Part shown: positions 1 through 7,871 of the stretch, piece after piece
How positions within the stretch are numbered: the stretch's first letter is position 1
Layout: the number at the start of each line of letters is the position of its first letter
Source of the DNA: JAUWTJ01 sp965603015
GTDB lineage: Bacteria > Pseudomonadota > Alphaproteobacteria > M2410
Direction: 5' to 3'
DNA length: 64,000 bases
Assembly (NCBI GenBank): GCA_965603015.1
Contig: CBFDBJ010000005.1
Coordinates: 23,477-87,476 of the forward strand
The notes under the pieces: generated by a model
The model's database searches: none
Told to the model about the DNA's origin: nothing
Seen by the model: the letters and a program-made list of their open reading frames with translations, nothing else
Program-made: the position numbers and the translations under genes

Positions 1-1785
1 CGTCTTGCCGCGATATTCGGGCATTTGAGCAATGAGTTCTTGCGGCCAGACCTCCTCGACCGTGAAACGCTTTGAAAATTCCACGAGTTGCCAGAGATCG
101 GATTTGGACTCGCCCGGTCCGGCAACCTGTTCGCGCCAGAACTGCGTGCGTCTCTCGGCGTTACCGTAGGCGCCTTCCTTTTCGACCCACATGGAGGTCG
201 GCAGGATGAGATCGCCCGCCATGGCGGTTATGGTCGGATAGGGGTCGGAAACGACGATGAAGTTTTCGGGGTTACGATAACCGGGATATGTTTCCTCGTT
301 GAGATTGGGCGCGGCCTGAACATTGTTATTGCACATCACCCAATAGGCGTTCATGACGCCATCCTTGAGCTTGCGATTGTGCAGCACGGCATGGAAGCCT
401 GGCTTGGGAGGAATGGTTCCCTTCGGCAATTTCCAGATTTTCTCGGCGATATCGCGGTGCGCTTCCTTGGCGACCACCAGATCGGCTGGCAGGCGGTGGG
501 CGAAAGTTCCAACTTCGCGCGCAGTGCCACACGCTGATGGCTGACCGGTCAAAGAGAACGGCCCACTGCCCGGCGTGGAGATCTTCCCGGTGAGCAGGTG
601 AATATTGTAAAGCAAGCCATTGACCCATGTGCCGCGAGAATGCTGGTTCACACCCATTGTCCAGAGTGACATGATCTTGCGATCTGGATCCGCATAGGCC
701 TTTGCCATACGCTCCAGATTTTCTGGCGGAACTTTGGACAGCTTCGATGTGTACTCGAGGGTATATTTCGAAACAGCGGCCTTGTATTCGGTAAAATCGA
801 TCTTGGTGAGCTTGCCATGTTTGCCTTCATGGGCCGGATTGTCGGCAGCCTGTTCGCGCGGATCTTCCGGGCGCAGGCCATAACCAATACCGGTTGCGGT
901 TTTGGTTATGTTGACGTGTTTGGCGACAAATTCCTCATTCACCGCACCACTCTCAATAATGTAATTGGCAATATAGTTGAGGATGGCGAGATCGGTCTGT
1001 GGTTCAAAAATCATCTGGTTGTCAGCAAGCTCGAAACTGCGATGCTTGTAGGTCGACAGAACGTGAACCTGGCAGCCGGGTTTGGTGAGACGCGTATCGG
1101 TCAACCGGGACCACAGAATCGGATGCATCTCCGACATGTTAGAGCCCCACAGAACAAAATCGTCGGCTTCCTCAAGGTCATCATAGCAACCCATCGGCTC
1201 ATCAATGCCAAAGGCGCGGATGAACCCGGCAACTGCCGAGGCCATGCAATGACGTGCGTTGGGATCAAGATTATTGGACCTGAAGCCTGCCTTCATCAGC
1301 TTGGAGGCTGCATAACCCTCCCACACGGTCCATTGTCCCGAGCCAAACATACCAACCGATGTCGGGCCTTTCTTTTTCAGAGCGTCCTTGAACTTGACGG
1401 CCATGATGTCGAAGGCTTCATCCCAGGAAACAGGTGTGAACTCGCCCTCTTTGTCATACTGGCCGTCGGTCTTGCGTAGCAACGGCGTCGTCAGGCGATC
1501 CTCGCCGTACATAATCTTGGAGAGGAAATAGCCCTTGATGCAGTTAAGACCCCTGTTGACCGGGGCATCCGGATCGCCCTGGGTCGCGACCACGCGGCCC
1601 TCCTTGGTTCCGACAAGGACCGAGCACCCGGTACCGCAGAAACGGCAGGGAGCCTTGTCCCAGCGGATGTCTGACTGAACGGGCTGAGCAACCGCTGCAG
1701 GGTTTGAAGCAATCGCAATGCCCGCCGCTGCGGCTGTTGCGCTTACTGCGCTGGTCTTGATGAATTCGCGCCTGTTTTGTTTCAT
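1..1785 (-). CDS. napA: Periplasmic nitrate reductase catalytic subunit NapA (3' end beyond window)
   Basis: NapA reduces nitrate to nitrite in the periplasm using a Mo-bis-MGD cofactor and one [4Fe-4S] cluster, receiving electrons through NapB/NapC. The first 595 residues are here and the C-terminal part lies left of base 1. The start at 1785 gives a twin-arginine leader (NRREFIKTS, residues 4-12) followed by an alanine-rich stretch. The cluster cysteines are C47, C50, C54 (CRFCGTGC) and C82, and the molybdenum ligand is C181 in NARHCMAS. An AGGAG lies upstream. The start overlaps the napD stop as ATGA, indicating translational coupling. The C-terminal quarter and napB/napC cannot be seen. 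Identification is secure from length, motifs and neighbours. Confidence 0.96.
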   Translation of the reverse strand, partial: MKQNRREFIKTSAVSATAAAAGIAIASNPAAVAQPVQSDIRWDKAPCRFCGTGCSVLVGTKEGRVVATQGDPDAPVNRGLNCIKGYFLSKIMYGEDRLTTPLLRKTDGQYDKEGEFTPVSWDEAFDIMAVKFKDALKKKGPTSVGMFGSGQWTVWEGYAASKLMKAGFRSNNLDPNARHCMASAVAGFIRAFGIDEPMGCYDDLEEADDFVLWGSNMSEMHPILWSRLTDTRLTKPGCQVHVLSTYKHRSFELADNQMIFEPQTDLAILNYIANYIIESGAVNEEFVAKHVNITKTATGIGYGLRPEDPREQAADNPAHEGKHGKLTKIDFTEYKAAVSKYTLEYTSKLSKVPPENLERMAKAYADPDRKIMSLWTMGVNQHSRGTWVNGLLYNIHLLTGKISTPGSGPFSLTGQPSACGTAREVGTFAHRLPADLVVAKEAHRDIAEKIWKLPKGTIPPKPGFHAVLHNRKLKDGVMNAYWVMCNNNVQAAPNLNEETYPGYRNPENFIVVSDPYPTITAMAGDLILPTSMWVEKEGAYGNAERRTQFWREQVAGPGESKSDLWQLVEFSKRFTVEEVWPQELIAQMPEYRGKT

Positions 1786-2093
1786 GTTTCATCTCCTGAA
1801 ACTGTCGTGGTTTGAGCCTGGGTCAGGTCCGATCCGAAACCCTGCCCCTCAATTTGTTCAAAGTGGTGATAGACCAGCGACGCCGAAGCGACGCCGGGAA
1901 GCGATTGTATTTGAATGAGAATGTCGCCAGCCTGCCTCTGGTTGCCGGACTCAACTGTAACGACCAGACGTCCATCATCTGTTTCGTGATGGACCTCTGT
2001 GCCGGGCATCGTGCTCAGATCATCAACAAGACCGGATGCCTTGCCGGGTATCGCGTGAACCAAAAGACCGCAGACAATGAGCTCTTCATTCAA
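1782..2093 (-). CDS. napD: NapA signal-peptide-binding chaperone NapD
   Basis: This 103-residue protein matches NapD, the small cytoplasmic chaperone that binds the Tat signal of NapA and holds back export until the cofactor is loaded. It has the single ferredoxin-like fold layout of the family: a strand-rich start (ELIVCGLLVHAIP), a central VVTVES segment and a C-terminal SLVYHHFE segment. The family is normally about 90-110 residues, so this is full length. It overlaps napA downstream and the NapF-like gene upstream by 4 bp each (ATGA), so the three are one transcriptional unit in the order F, D, A. Function is assigned from sequence pattern and context. Confidence 0.93.
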   Translation of the reverse strand: MNEELIVCGLLVHAIPGKASGLVDDLSTMPGTEVHHETDDGRLVVTVESGNQRQAGDILIQIQSLPGVASASLVYHHFEQIEGQGFGSDLTQAQTTTVSGDET

Positions 2094-2422
2094 GAGACAG
2101 TCTCCTCGTTGTCCAGTTTAGCTTGCCAAACCGGTGTGATTGCCTGTGCCGGACAGACCGCCTTGCAGTCCATGCAACCGTTGCACAAGGTTTCGTCGAC
2201 CATGGGCACAGCACGGCCACCGGTCATCAATTGAAAGGAAATTGCCCCGCGGTCACATTCGTCCTCGCAGAGACGGCACATGGTCCCCGAGACGCTGAGG
2301 CATCGGCTGTTGATCGTGACACCAACGGCTTCTTCAGATGCCGTTACATTGACATCTGTTACAGCTGCGTCAGTGCGAAACCGACCGCGCAGAAATTGCT
2401 TTCTGGAAATCTCGACGTTCAT
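2090..2422 (-). CDS. napF: NapF-like 4Fe-4S ferredoxin, short form
   Basis: An iron-sulfur protein at the head of the nap operon, 110 residues. The start SRKQFLRGRF resembles the N-terminus of NapF. Eight cysteines form two cluster-binding groups: one spaced C-x7-C-x2-C-x3-C (with CRLCEDEC), the other CNGCMDCKAVCP near residue 80. NapF proteins are usually about 160 residues with more clusters, so this is a short variant with room for only two. NapF is thought to help mature or reduce NapA in the cytoplasm, and that role is inferred here. There is no Tat motif or membrane segment. It overlaps napD by 4 bp. The unit has its own 241-bp upstream gap after gshA. Confidence 0.85.
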   Translation of the reverse strand: MNVEISRKQFLRGRFRTDAAVTDVNVTASEEAVGVTINSRCLSVSGTMCRLCEDECDRGAISFQLMTGGRAVPMVDETLCNGCMDCKAVCPAQAITPVWQAKLDNEETVS

Positions 2423-2663
2423 GCGACCCTGTCGTCTGTTGGATTTAGCGACAGATCAAACTCGATCCGCTGCCTCATCTGGATGCAGACATTACATATT
2501 CAAAACGGCAATCATATTTGCCAGATTGCCGCAAGTCGGCATGTCGCACGCTGCTTTGACACGCGCCAGCCGGTTACCCTGGAACTATCCCAAAGTTGCG
2601 TTTGAGGTGCTTAATTTTTTGTTAACACCCAGGTGTCCGCCGGGTGGGAAGGCTCGGAAAAAT
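2423..2663 (-). promoter_or_regulatory. Upstream region of the nap operon with an inverted repeat
   Basis: This 241-bp gap between the gshA stop and napF should carry the nap promoter. It holds a perfect inverted repeat GGCAATC-N10-GATTGCC at 2507-2530, about 90 bp before the napF start, with the size and symmetry of a dimeric-regulator operator. I saw no TTGAT-N4-ATCAA FNR-type box and no clear NarL heptamer cluster. A weak hairpin (CACCC…GGGTG, about 2626-2646) followed by an A/T-rich stretch could terminate gshA. The assignment as an operator is a guess. Confidence 0.35.
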
Positions 2664-4025
2664 CTAGTAGGCGCAATCCGAATAAAGCCGCTTGATATCG
2701 CCCTGCCAGTCATTGTGGAAAGCCTCGAGCAGATCCTCTGCGGGCGTCTTACCACGTTCCAGACTGTCCTGAAGTGTAGCAAGGAAGTGGACTTCATCGA
2801 CACCGGCACTGTCGAGCCTGGCGCGTGCTTTCAGACCCTGCTTCGCCAGGTCCACGACGTCCTTCGCGATCTCAAGAACGCTTCGACCGCAAATTTCAGC
2901 CCTGAATCCAAGACGTGCGACATCGCGCCGCAGAGCTTCCATTTCCTCCGGGCTCCATCCCTTTGCAATATCCCAGGCCGCATCAAGCGACGACTGGTTG
3001 TAAAACAGGCCAACCCAAAGCGCGGGCAAAGCGCAAATCCGATCCCAGGGACCGCCATCGGCGCCGCGCACTTCCAGATATTGCTTAATGCGCGCTTCAG
3101 GGAAAATTGTTGTCAGATGATCGGCCCAATCGGACAGGGTCGGCTTTTGCCCCTCGAAGCCCTCCAGTTTTCCATCAAGGAAGTTACGGAACGATTTGCC
3201 ACTCACATCGTGGTAGATCCCGTCGCGATAGACAAAATACATCGGCACATCGAGGGCAAAATCCGTATAGGCCTCGAACCCGAAACCCTCCTCAAAAACA
3301 AACGGCAAAACGCCGGTGCGATCCGGGTCCGTATCGGTCCAGATATGGGCGCGGTATGACAAATATCCGTTGGGCTTGCCGTCAAGGAACGGGGAATTGG
3401 CGAACAGCGCTGTGGCAATTGGCTGGAGCGCGAGGGCAACGCGCAGTTTTTGCACCATGTCGGGCTCCGAGCCGAAATCAAGATTGGTCTGGATGGTGCA
3501 GGAGCGGAACATCATATCGAGACCCATACTGCCTTTTTTAGGCATGTAGCTCGACATGATGCCGTAGCGGCCCTTGGGCATGACCGGAACCTGATCGCGG
3601 GTCCAGTCGGGCGTAACACCCAGTCCGAGAAACCCGGCGCCGATTTCGTCGGCCACTTCGCGGACCTGATCGAGGTGGGTATGAACCTCGTTGCAGGTCT
3701 GGTGCAGGGTCTTCAGATTGGCGCCCGAAAGCTCCAATTGCCCGCCAGGCTCGAGACTGACGGAGGCACCGTCCTGCAAAAGACCGATAATCTTGCCCTG
3801 TTCGCGCACCGGCTCCCAGCCAAACCGTGTCAGTCCATTGAGCATGGCCTCGATCCCGGCGGGACCCTCATAGGGGAGCGGCGCAAGGGTCTCGGCGTTG
3901 AAGCTGAATTTCTCGTGCTCGGTACCAATGCCCCATTTATCCTCGGGCTTTGATCCATCGGCCAGAAACCTGACCAGATCGTCCCTCGATTCAACGGGTC
4001 CACCACCTTGCTGCGGTATCGACAT
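2664..4025 (-). CDS. gshA: Glutamate--cysteine ligase
   Basis: The enzyme joins L-glutamate and L-cysteine using ATP, the first step of glutathione synthesis in the cytoplasm. At 453 residues it has the length and pattern of the plant/alphaproteobacterial class rather than the E. coli class. Visible signatures are WGIGTEHEKF near residues 31-40, the SLEPGGQLELSG substrate-binding segment around 100, and the C-terminal GRSVLEIAKDVVDLAKQGL helix. The start at 4025 is followed by a typical low-complexity lead (MSIPQQGGG). It precedes the nap genes on the same strand by 241 bp and is probably transcribed separately. gshB is not in the window. Two other glutathione genes (chaC, GST) are. Confidence 0.95.
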   Translation of the reverse strand: MSIPQQGGGPVESRDDLVRFLADGSKPEDKWGIGTEHEKFSFNAETLAPLPYEGPAGIEAMLNGLTRFGWEPVREQGKIIGLLQDGASVSLEPGGQLELSGANLKTLHQTCNEVHTHLDQVREVADEIGAGFLGLGVTPDWTRDQVPVMPKGRYGIMSSYMPKKGSMGLDMMFRSCTIQTNLDFGSEPDMVQKLRVALALQPIATALFANSPFLDGKPNGYLSYRAHIWTDTDPDRTGVLPFVFEEGFGFEAYTDFALDVPMYFVYRDGIYHDVSGKSFRNFLDGKLEGFEGQKPTLSDWADHLTTIFPEARIKQYLEVRGADGGPWDRICALPALWVGLFYNQSSLDAAWDIAKGWSPEEMEALRRDVARLGFRAEICGRSVLEIAKDVVDLAKQGLKARARLDSAGVDEVHFLATLQDSLERGKTPAEDLLEAFHNDWQGDIKRLYSDCAY

Positions 4026-4170
4026 GCCGTCCCTTTCAACACTCGTGTTCGTTATAAGTCGTCAGAATCTGACACGTTTGAGCAGGAACCTATGGGCTTG
4101 CCCAATCCCATACAAGCCTCAAGGTATTGCGCACCGTCACAATCCTGCGAGGCACCATGTTAATCAAATA

Positions 4171-4257
4171 GGGGTCAGACACCATTTTTGCAAAACAGAG
4201 GGCGTGTTTGCGAAAATGGTGTCTGACCCCTACATGTTACCACCCTACATGTTACCA
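4171..4257. repeat. REP-like palindrome (GGGGTCAGACACCATTTT) with 15-bp tandem repeat
   Basis: Two near-identical arms, 4171-4194 and about 4207-4230, face each other; the outer 18 bases GGGGTCAGACACCATTTT are identical, and the arms are separated by a short loop. Directly after the right arm, CCCTACATGTTACCA is repeated twice head-to-tail with no mismatch (4228-4242, 4243-4257), and the rsmE stop codon (4252-4254) lies inside the second unit. The core GGGGTCAGACAC and the adjoining ACATGT-AC motif recur at 54711-54767 beside a RAYT-type gene. The element could also act as a hairpin at the 3' end of the rsmE transcript. Confidence 0.85.
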
Positions 4258-5001
4258 GTCGCCTCGGGTGGCCTGGAAAACTGCGAGGGCGGCGAGGGCG
4301 GCGGTGTCGGCGCGCATGATCCGGGGGCCAAGCGATACCGCCATGGCAGGGGCAAAGCGGCGCAGGGTCTCGCGTTCCTCATCGGCAAAGCCGCCTTCGG
4401 GACCGATGAGGATCGACCAGGGGCCATCCGAATCAGACCTTTCGAGCGCCTCCGCCAGTGGCGCCGCGTCCCTTGATTCATCGCAAAAGATGAGCCCGCG
4501 CCCCGGGGGCCATTCTGCAAGCAGCGTCTCCAGCTTCACTTCATGCTTTACCTCCGGCACATCGAGCCGGCCGCACTGCTCTGCAGCCTCGACGACATTG
4601 GCGACCATACGGTCCTGTTTCACTTTTGCGTTAGTGCGCCGGGTGATGACGGGACGAATGACTGAGACACCAAGCTCGGTGGCCTTCTGCACAAGAAAAT
4701 CGAGCCGCAGCTTTTTGACCGGGGCAAACAGGAGCTCGAGGTCGGGGGTTATGGTCTGGGCGCGCGACGGTTTGACAACCCTCAGGTCCAGCGCCTTTTT
4801 GCCGATTTTGGCGATCTCGGCCAGCCACTCCCCGTCGCGGCCATTGAACAGCAGCACGGTCTCGCCCATGCTCTTGCGCATCACATTGGCAAGATAATGA
4901 GTTTGTCCCGGGTCGAGGACGACCCCAGCCCCCTCGGCCAGATCATCGCCGACAAAAAGTCTGGTTTTTGCAAAATCAAAGGGCTCCAAAGCCGTCGACA
5001 T
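4252..5001 (-). CDS. rsmE: 16S rRNA (uracil1498-N3)-methyltransferase RsmE
   Basis: RsmE methylates U1498 of 16S rRNA with SAM. The 249-residue protein has an N-terminal PUA-like part with the HYLANVMRKSMGE segment (residues 35-47), then a SPOUT methyltransferase domain with QKATELGV, the EAAEQCGR motif and the trefoil-knot SAM loop ILIGPEGGFADEE, ending with LGPRIMRADTAALAALA. Length is normal for the family. It is divergent from ubiA with 66 bp between the starts. The last codons and stop run into the tandem repeat that follows, so the C-terminus lies right at the edge of a mobile-type repeat yet keeps the expected length. Confidence 0.95.
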   Translation of the reverse strand: MSTALEPFDFAKTRLFVGDDLAEGAGVVLDPGQTHYLANVMRKSMGETVLLFNGRDGEWLAEIAKIGKKALDLRVVKPSRAQTITPDLELLFAPVKKLRLDFLVQKATELGVSVIRPVITRRTNAKVKQDRMVANVVEAAEQCGRLDVPEVKHEVKLETLLAEWPPGRGLIFCDESRDAAPLAEALERSDSDGPWSILIGPEGGFADEERETLRRFAPAMAVSLGPRIMRADTAALAALAVFQATRGDW

Positions 5002-5067
5002 TCCCGCTACTTTCAGATTTAAAGAGACCCGATTGCCACCTTCACTCTTTCAACTGCTCAGGTCTTC

Positions 5068-6063
5068 ATGTCAACGTCGTCGCCACAGGGCCAGCCCCGG
5101 AACAAAGTTTCTGACGCCCCGCGCGCCAACTGGGTCGATCGTTACGCCCCCGAAAGAACCAAGCCATACCTTCGCCTTGCGCGGGCGGACCGCCCTATCG
5201 GGACCTGGCTTTTGCTGCTGCCCTGCTGGTGGGGGATGGCACTGTCTTATGGTTACGAAACTTGTAATATCGCAACCGAAACGTGTGGTTCCGCTGCCGA
5301 AATTCATCATATCGCTCCCGGAATGATTTTGTTTTACGGGCTCCTGTTCGCCATCGGCGCCTTTGTCATGCGTGGCGCCGGGTGCACCTATAACGATATT
5401 GTTGACCGCGATTTTGACGCACAGGTTGAGCGTACGCGGTCGCGCCCGATCCCCAGCGGCCAGGTCTCGCACAAAATGGCGCTGCTGTTTTTGACGTTCC
5501 TCAGCCTTGTCGGGCTCGCCGTGCTGGTCTCGTTCAACCCTTTCACGGTGCTTCTGGGGCTTTCATCCCTCGGGCTTGTTGCCATCTATCCGTTCATGAA
5601 GCGGGTCACGCACTGGCCGCAAATCTGGCTCGGCTTGACCTTCAACTGGGGCATTTTGATGGGCTGGAGTGCGCTGGCCGGCAGCCTCTCGCTCGCGCCG
5701 CTGCTGTTCTATGCCGGAGCGATATTCTGGACCATTGGCTATGACACGATCTACGCTCATCAGGACAAGGAGGATGACCTCATGGTCGGGGTTAAATCCT
5801 CTGCCATTCGCCTCGGGCAAAATTCGAAATTCTGGATTGGGGTGTTTTACGGCGCCACCATCGGGTTTTTTGTCGCGGCGGGTTTTGCATCAGGGCTCGG
5901 CCCCCTGTTCTTTGCCGCGATGATTGGCGCTGCCATGCACCTCCTCAGACAAATCAGAAAGGTCGATATTGACGACCCGGATATTTGTCTGAAGGTTTTC
6001 AAATCAAACCGCGATTTCGGTTTTGTCATTCTTGCCGCTATTATTCTGGGGCATGCCCTATAA
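5068..6063 (+). CDS. ubiA: 4-hydroxybenzoate polyprenyltransferase UbiA
   Basis: UbiA attaches a polyprenyl chain to 4-hydroxybenzoate in the inner membrane during ubiquinone synthesis. The 331-residue protein is rich in membrane helices. The first aspartate motif is NDIVDRDFD near residues 108-116, followed by RSRPIPSG; the second is YDTIYAHQDKEDD near 227-239. Between helix 1 and helix 2 is an extra loop with two cysteines (YETCNIATETCG) that many homologues lack. It starts 66 bp from divergent rsmE and is followed by the desaturase, with ubiD three genes downstream, so two ubiquinone-ring genes lie close together. Confidence 0.96.
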   Translation: MSTSSPQGQPRNKVSDAPRANWVDRYAPERTKPYLRLARADRPIGTWLLLLPCWWGMALSYGYETCNIATETCGSAAEIHHIAPGMILFYGLLFAIGAFVMRGAGCTYNDIVDRDFDAQVERTRSRPIPSGQVSHKMALLFLTFLSLVGLAVLVSFNPFTVLLGLSSLGLVAIYPFMKRVTHWPQIWLGLTFNWGILMGWSALAGSLSLAPLLFYAGAIFWTIGYDTIYAHQDKEDDLMVGVKSSAIRLGQNSKFWIGVFYGATIGFFVAAGFASGLGPLFFAAMIGAAMHLLRQIRKVDIDDPDICLKVFKSNRDFGFVILAAIILGHAL

Positions 6064-6086
6064 GGCGAAATCCCGAACACTCTCTC

Positions 6087-6111
6087 CCTGCCAATAAGAA
6101 CTCTTGGCAGG
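6087..6111 (+). other. Hairpin after ubiA
   Basis: CCTGCCAA and TTGGCAGG form a perfect 8-bp stem with a 9-base loop, 24 bp after the ubiA stop and 30 bp before the desaturase start. There is no T-run, so it is more likely an mRNA 3'-stabilising hairpin or attenuator than a complete intrinsic terminator. Confidence 0.5.
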
Positions 6112-6140
6112 AAGGGTTCGACCCCCTATGATTCCGACCT

Positions 6141-7139
6141 ATGTCAAAAGCCGCCCGATATCTGCCTCCCGAGGACATCAAACAAGTCTCTGAACGCTCC
6201 GATTTCAAGGGTGCGTGGCTGGTGTTCCATGCCTGGGCGACGATCTTCGGGTCGATGGCTCTCTTCGCGATATTCCCCGATACGCTGACTTTCATCCTTG
6301 CAATCTTGCTGATCGGCGGCAGGCAACTTGGCCTTGCGATCCTCATGCATGACGGCTCGCACGGCGTGCTGTTCAAGACACCAAAATACAACGCGGTCGC
6401 CGTTCAATGGCTGTGCGCCTACCCGATATTCTCGGAGATGTGGGCTTATCGCAAATATCATCTGGTGCACCATAAATTCACCCAGCAGGACAATGATCCC
6501 GACTTGTCCCTCTCGGCCCCCTTCCCGATCTCGCGGGCGAGTTTTCGGCGCAAGGCGGTGCGCGATCTGACCGGGCAAACCTGTTTCAAACAAAGGCGCG
6601 CACAATTTCGTGCAGGAATGGGCGACCCCTCCCTGCCACTCGGGGCACGACTGCAGAATTTCTACAACCGCTTCCGTGGACCGCTGCTGATGAACTTCGG
6701 GCTGTTTGTTTTGCTGGCCCTGGTCGGCAAGTGGCACTACTATTTTCTGTTCTGGATCCTGCCTTTTATGACATGGCAACAGCTTATCCTTCGTGTGCGG
6801 AATATAGCCGAGCACGCCATGGTTCCGGCGCAGGATGATGTTTTCCTGAATGCTCGGACGACAAAGGCGAGCTGGATCATCCGGGCGATCCTCGCGCCCT
6901 ACTATGTCAACTATCATGTCGAGCATCACATGATGATCTATGTGCCGTGCTATAATCTGCCGCTGGCCCACGAGCTTCTGCGGCGCCGGGGCTGGCACGA
7001 CAGCATGGAAATCCAGCCGAACTACTGGGACGTTCTCAAGATGGCCACGTCAAAGCCCGATGATGGCTCTCGGTCCGGCGACGGCCGCGAGGCGACGCTT
7101 TTTGCGGGGATCAACGGACCGATAGGCGAGACCAAGTGA
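6141..7139 (+). CDS. Membrane fatty acid desaturase
   Basis: A di-iron integral-membrane desaturase of 332 residues. The three histidine boxes are present: HDGSH (residues 70-74), HLVHH (near 106-110) and HVEHH (near 260-264). Between them are hydrophobic pairs of the expected spacing. Such enzymes insert a double bond in an acyl chain or related lipid using O2 and an electron donor. The exact substrate and position cannot be read from the sequence, and members of this superfamily also act on carotenoids or sphingolipids. It lies 77 bp after ubiA and overlaps the next gene by 4 bp (GTGA). Confidence 0.88.
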   Translation: MSKAARYLPPEDIKQVSERSDFKGAWLVFHAWATIFGSMALFAIFPDTLTFILAILLIGGRQLGLAILMHDGSHGVLFKTPKYNAVAVQWLCAYPIFSEMWAYRKYHLVHHKFTQQDNDPDLSLSAPFPISRASFRRKAVRDLTGQTCFKQRRAQFRAGMGDPSLPLGARLQNFYNRFRGPLLMNFGLFVLLALVGKWHYYFLFWILPFMTWQQLILRVRNIAEHAMVPAQDDVFLNARTTKASWIIRAILAPYYVNYHVEHHMMIYVPCYNLPLAHELLRRRGWHDSMEIQPNYWDVLKMATSKPDDGSRSGDGREATLFAGINGPIGETK

Positions 7140-7801
7140 TTACGCCCGGGCGTGCGCTCGACCATCCTGAAGCCTTCATTCTTGAAAACACACGGCTTCA
7201 AAGCTCTCCTCTTGTGCCCGAAATCCAGCTTCATCTGGCCGATGAAATGTTGCCCCTGTGGAAGCTGACTGAAGACGAACTTGACGCGTCCGGTCTGCCG
7301 CCGCCGTGGTGGGCCTTTGCGTGGGCTGGCGGACAGGCGCTGGCGCGGCACATTCTTGACAATCCCGAGCTGGTGCGCGGCGCCCGCGTCCTCGACTTTG
7401 CCACAGGATCCGGCATCGTTGCCATTGCCGCCATGAAGGCAGGCGCCATGAGCGCACGCGCCAATGACATCGACCCCATGGCCATCGCCGCCACACAGCT
7501 CAACGCCGAGGCCAACGGCGTTTATGTCCGGGTCAGCGCCGACAATCTGGTTGGTCAGCCGAGCCACGGCTGGACGACCGTGCTGGCAGGCGACATCTGT
7601 TACGAACAACCGCTTGCCGGCGAGGTCGAGGCCTGGCTCAAGTCACTGGCAGGAGACGCCCTCGTCCTGATGGGCGATCCGGGGCGCACGTATCTGCCAA
7701 AGGCGGGCATGACCCGGGTCGCGGAATACCGCGTCGAGACGACCCGGGAACTGGAAGACAATGATGTGCGTCATACGACCGTCTGGAGATTTGAGCCTTG
7801 A
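7136..7801 (+). CDS. Class I SAM-dependent methyltransferase, ETF-beta lysine methyltransferase-like
   Basis: A 221-residue Rossmann methyltransferase. Motif I is VLDFATGSGIVAIAA (near residues 84-98), the acidic loop is ANDIDPMAIAA, and motif IV is LAGDICYE. The lead segment PPPWWAFAWAGGQALARHI is characteristic of the PrmA/ETF-beta lysine methyltransferase group, which modifies lysines of proteins. The substrate here is not known. The start used is GTG at 7136, overlapping the desaturase stop; ubiD follows after 70 bp. It could be co-transcribed with the lipid genes without sharing their pathway. Confidence 0.8.
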   Translation: MITPGRALDHPEAFILENTRLQSSPLVPEIQLHLADEMLPLWKLTEDELDASGLPPPWWAFAWAGGQALARHILDNPELVRGARVLDFATGSGIVAIAAMKAGAMSARANDIDPMAIAATQLNAEANGVYVRVSADNLVGQPSHGWTTVLAGDICYEQPLAGEVEAWLKSLAGDALVLMGDPGRTYLPKAGMTRVAEYRVETTRELEDNDVRHTTVWRFEP

Positions 7802-7871
7802 GGGTTTGATTGCGCCGTCAATTTGAACTTGTTAGGTTCATTTTGATTCCTCTGGAAAGCCCCTGGTTCTC

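Noticed and set aside
817..1479. 220-codon open frame on the plus strand
   Set aside because: It is antisense to napA, whose minus-strand frame carries clear cofactor motifs; the plus-strand product has no recognisable fold.
2423..2663. FNR-type box for the nap operon
   Set aside because: No TTGAT-N4-ATCAA or close variant was found on either strand; only the GGCAATC dyad remains.
2280..3359. 359-codon open frame on the plus strand
   Set aside because: Antisense to gshA and napF-like genes, compositionally odd, no motifs; a codon-bias shadow.
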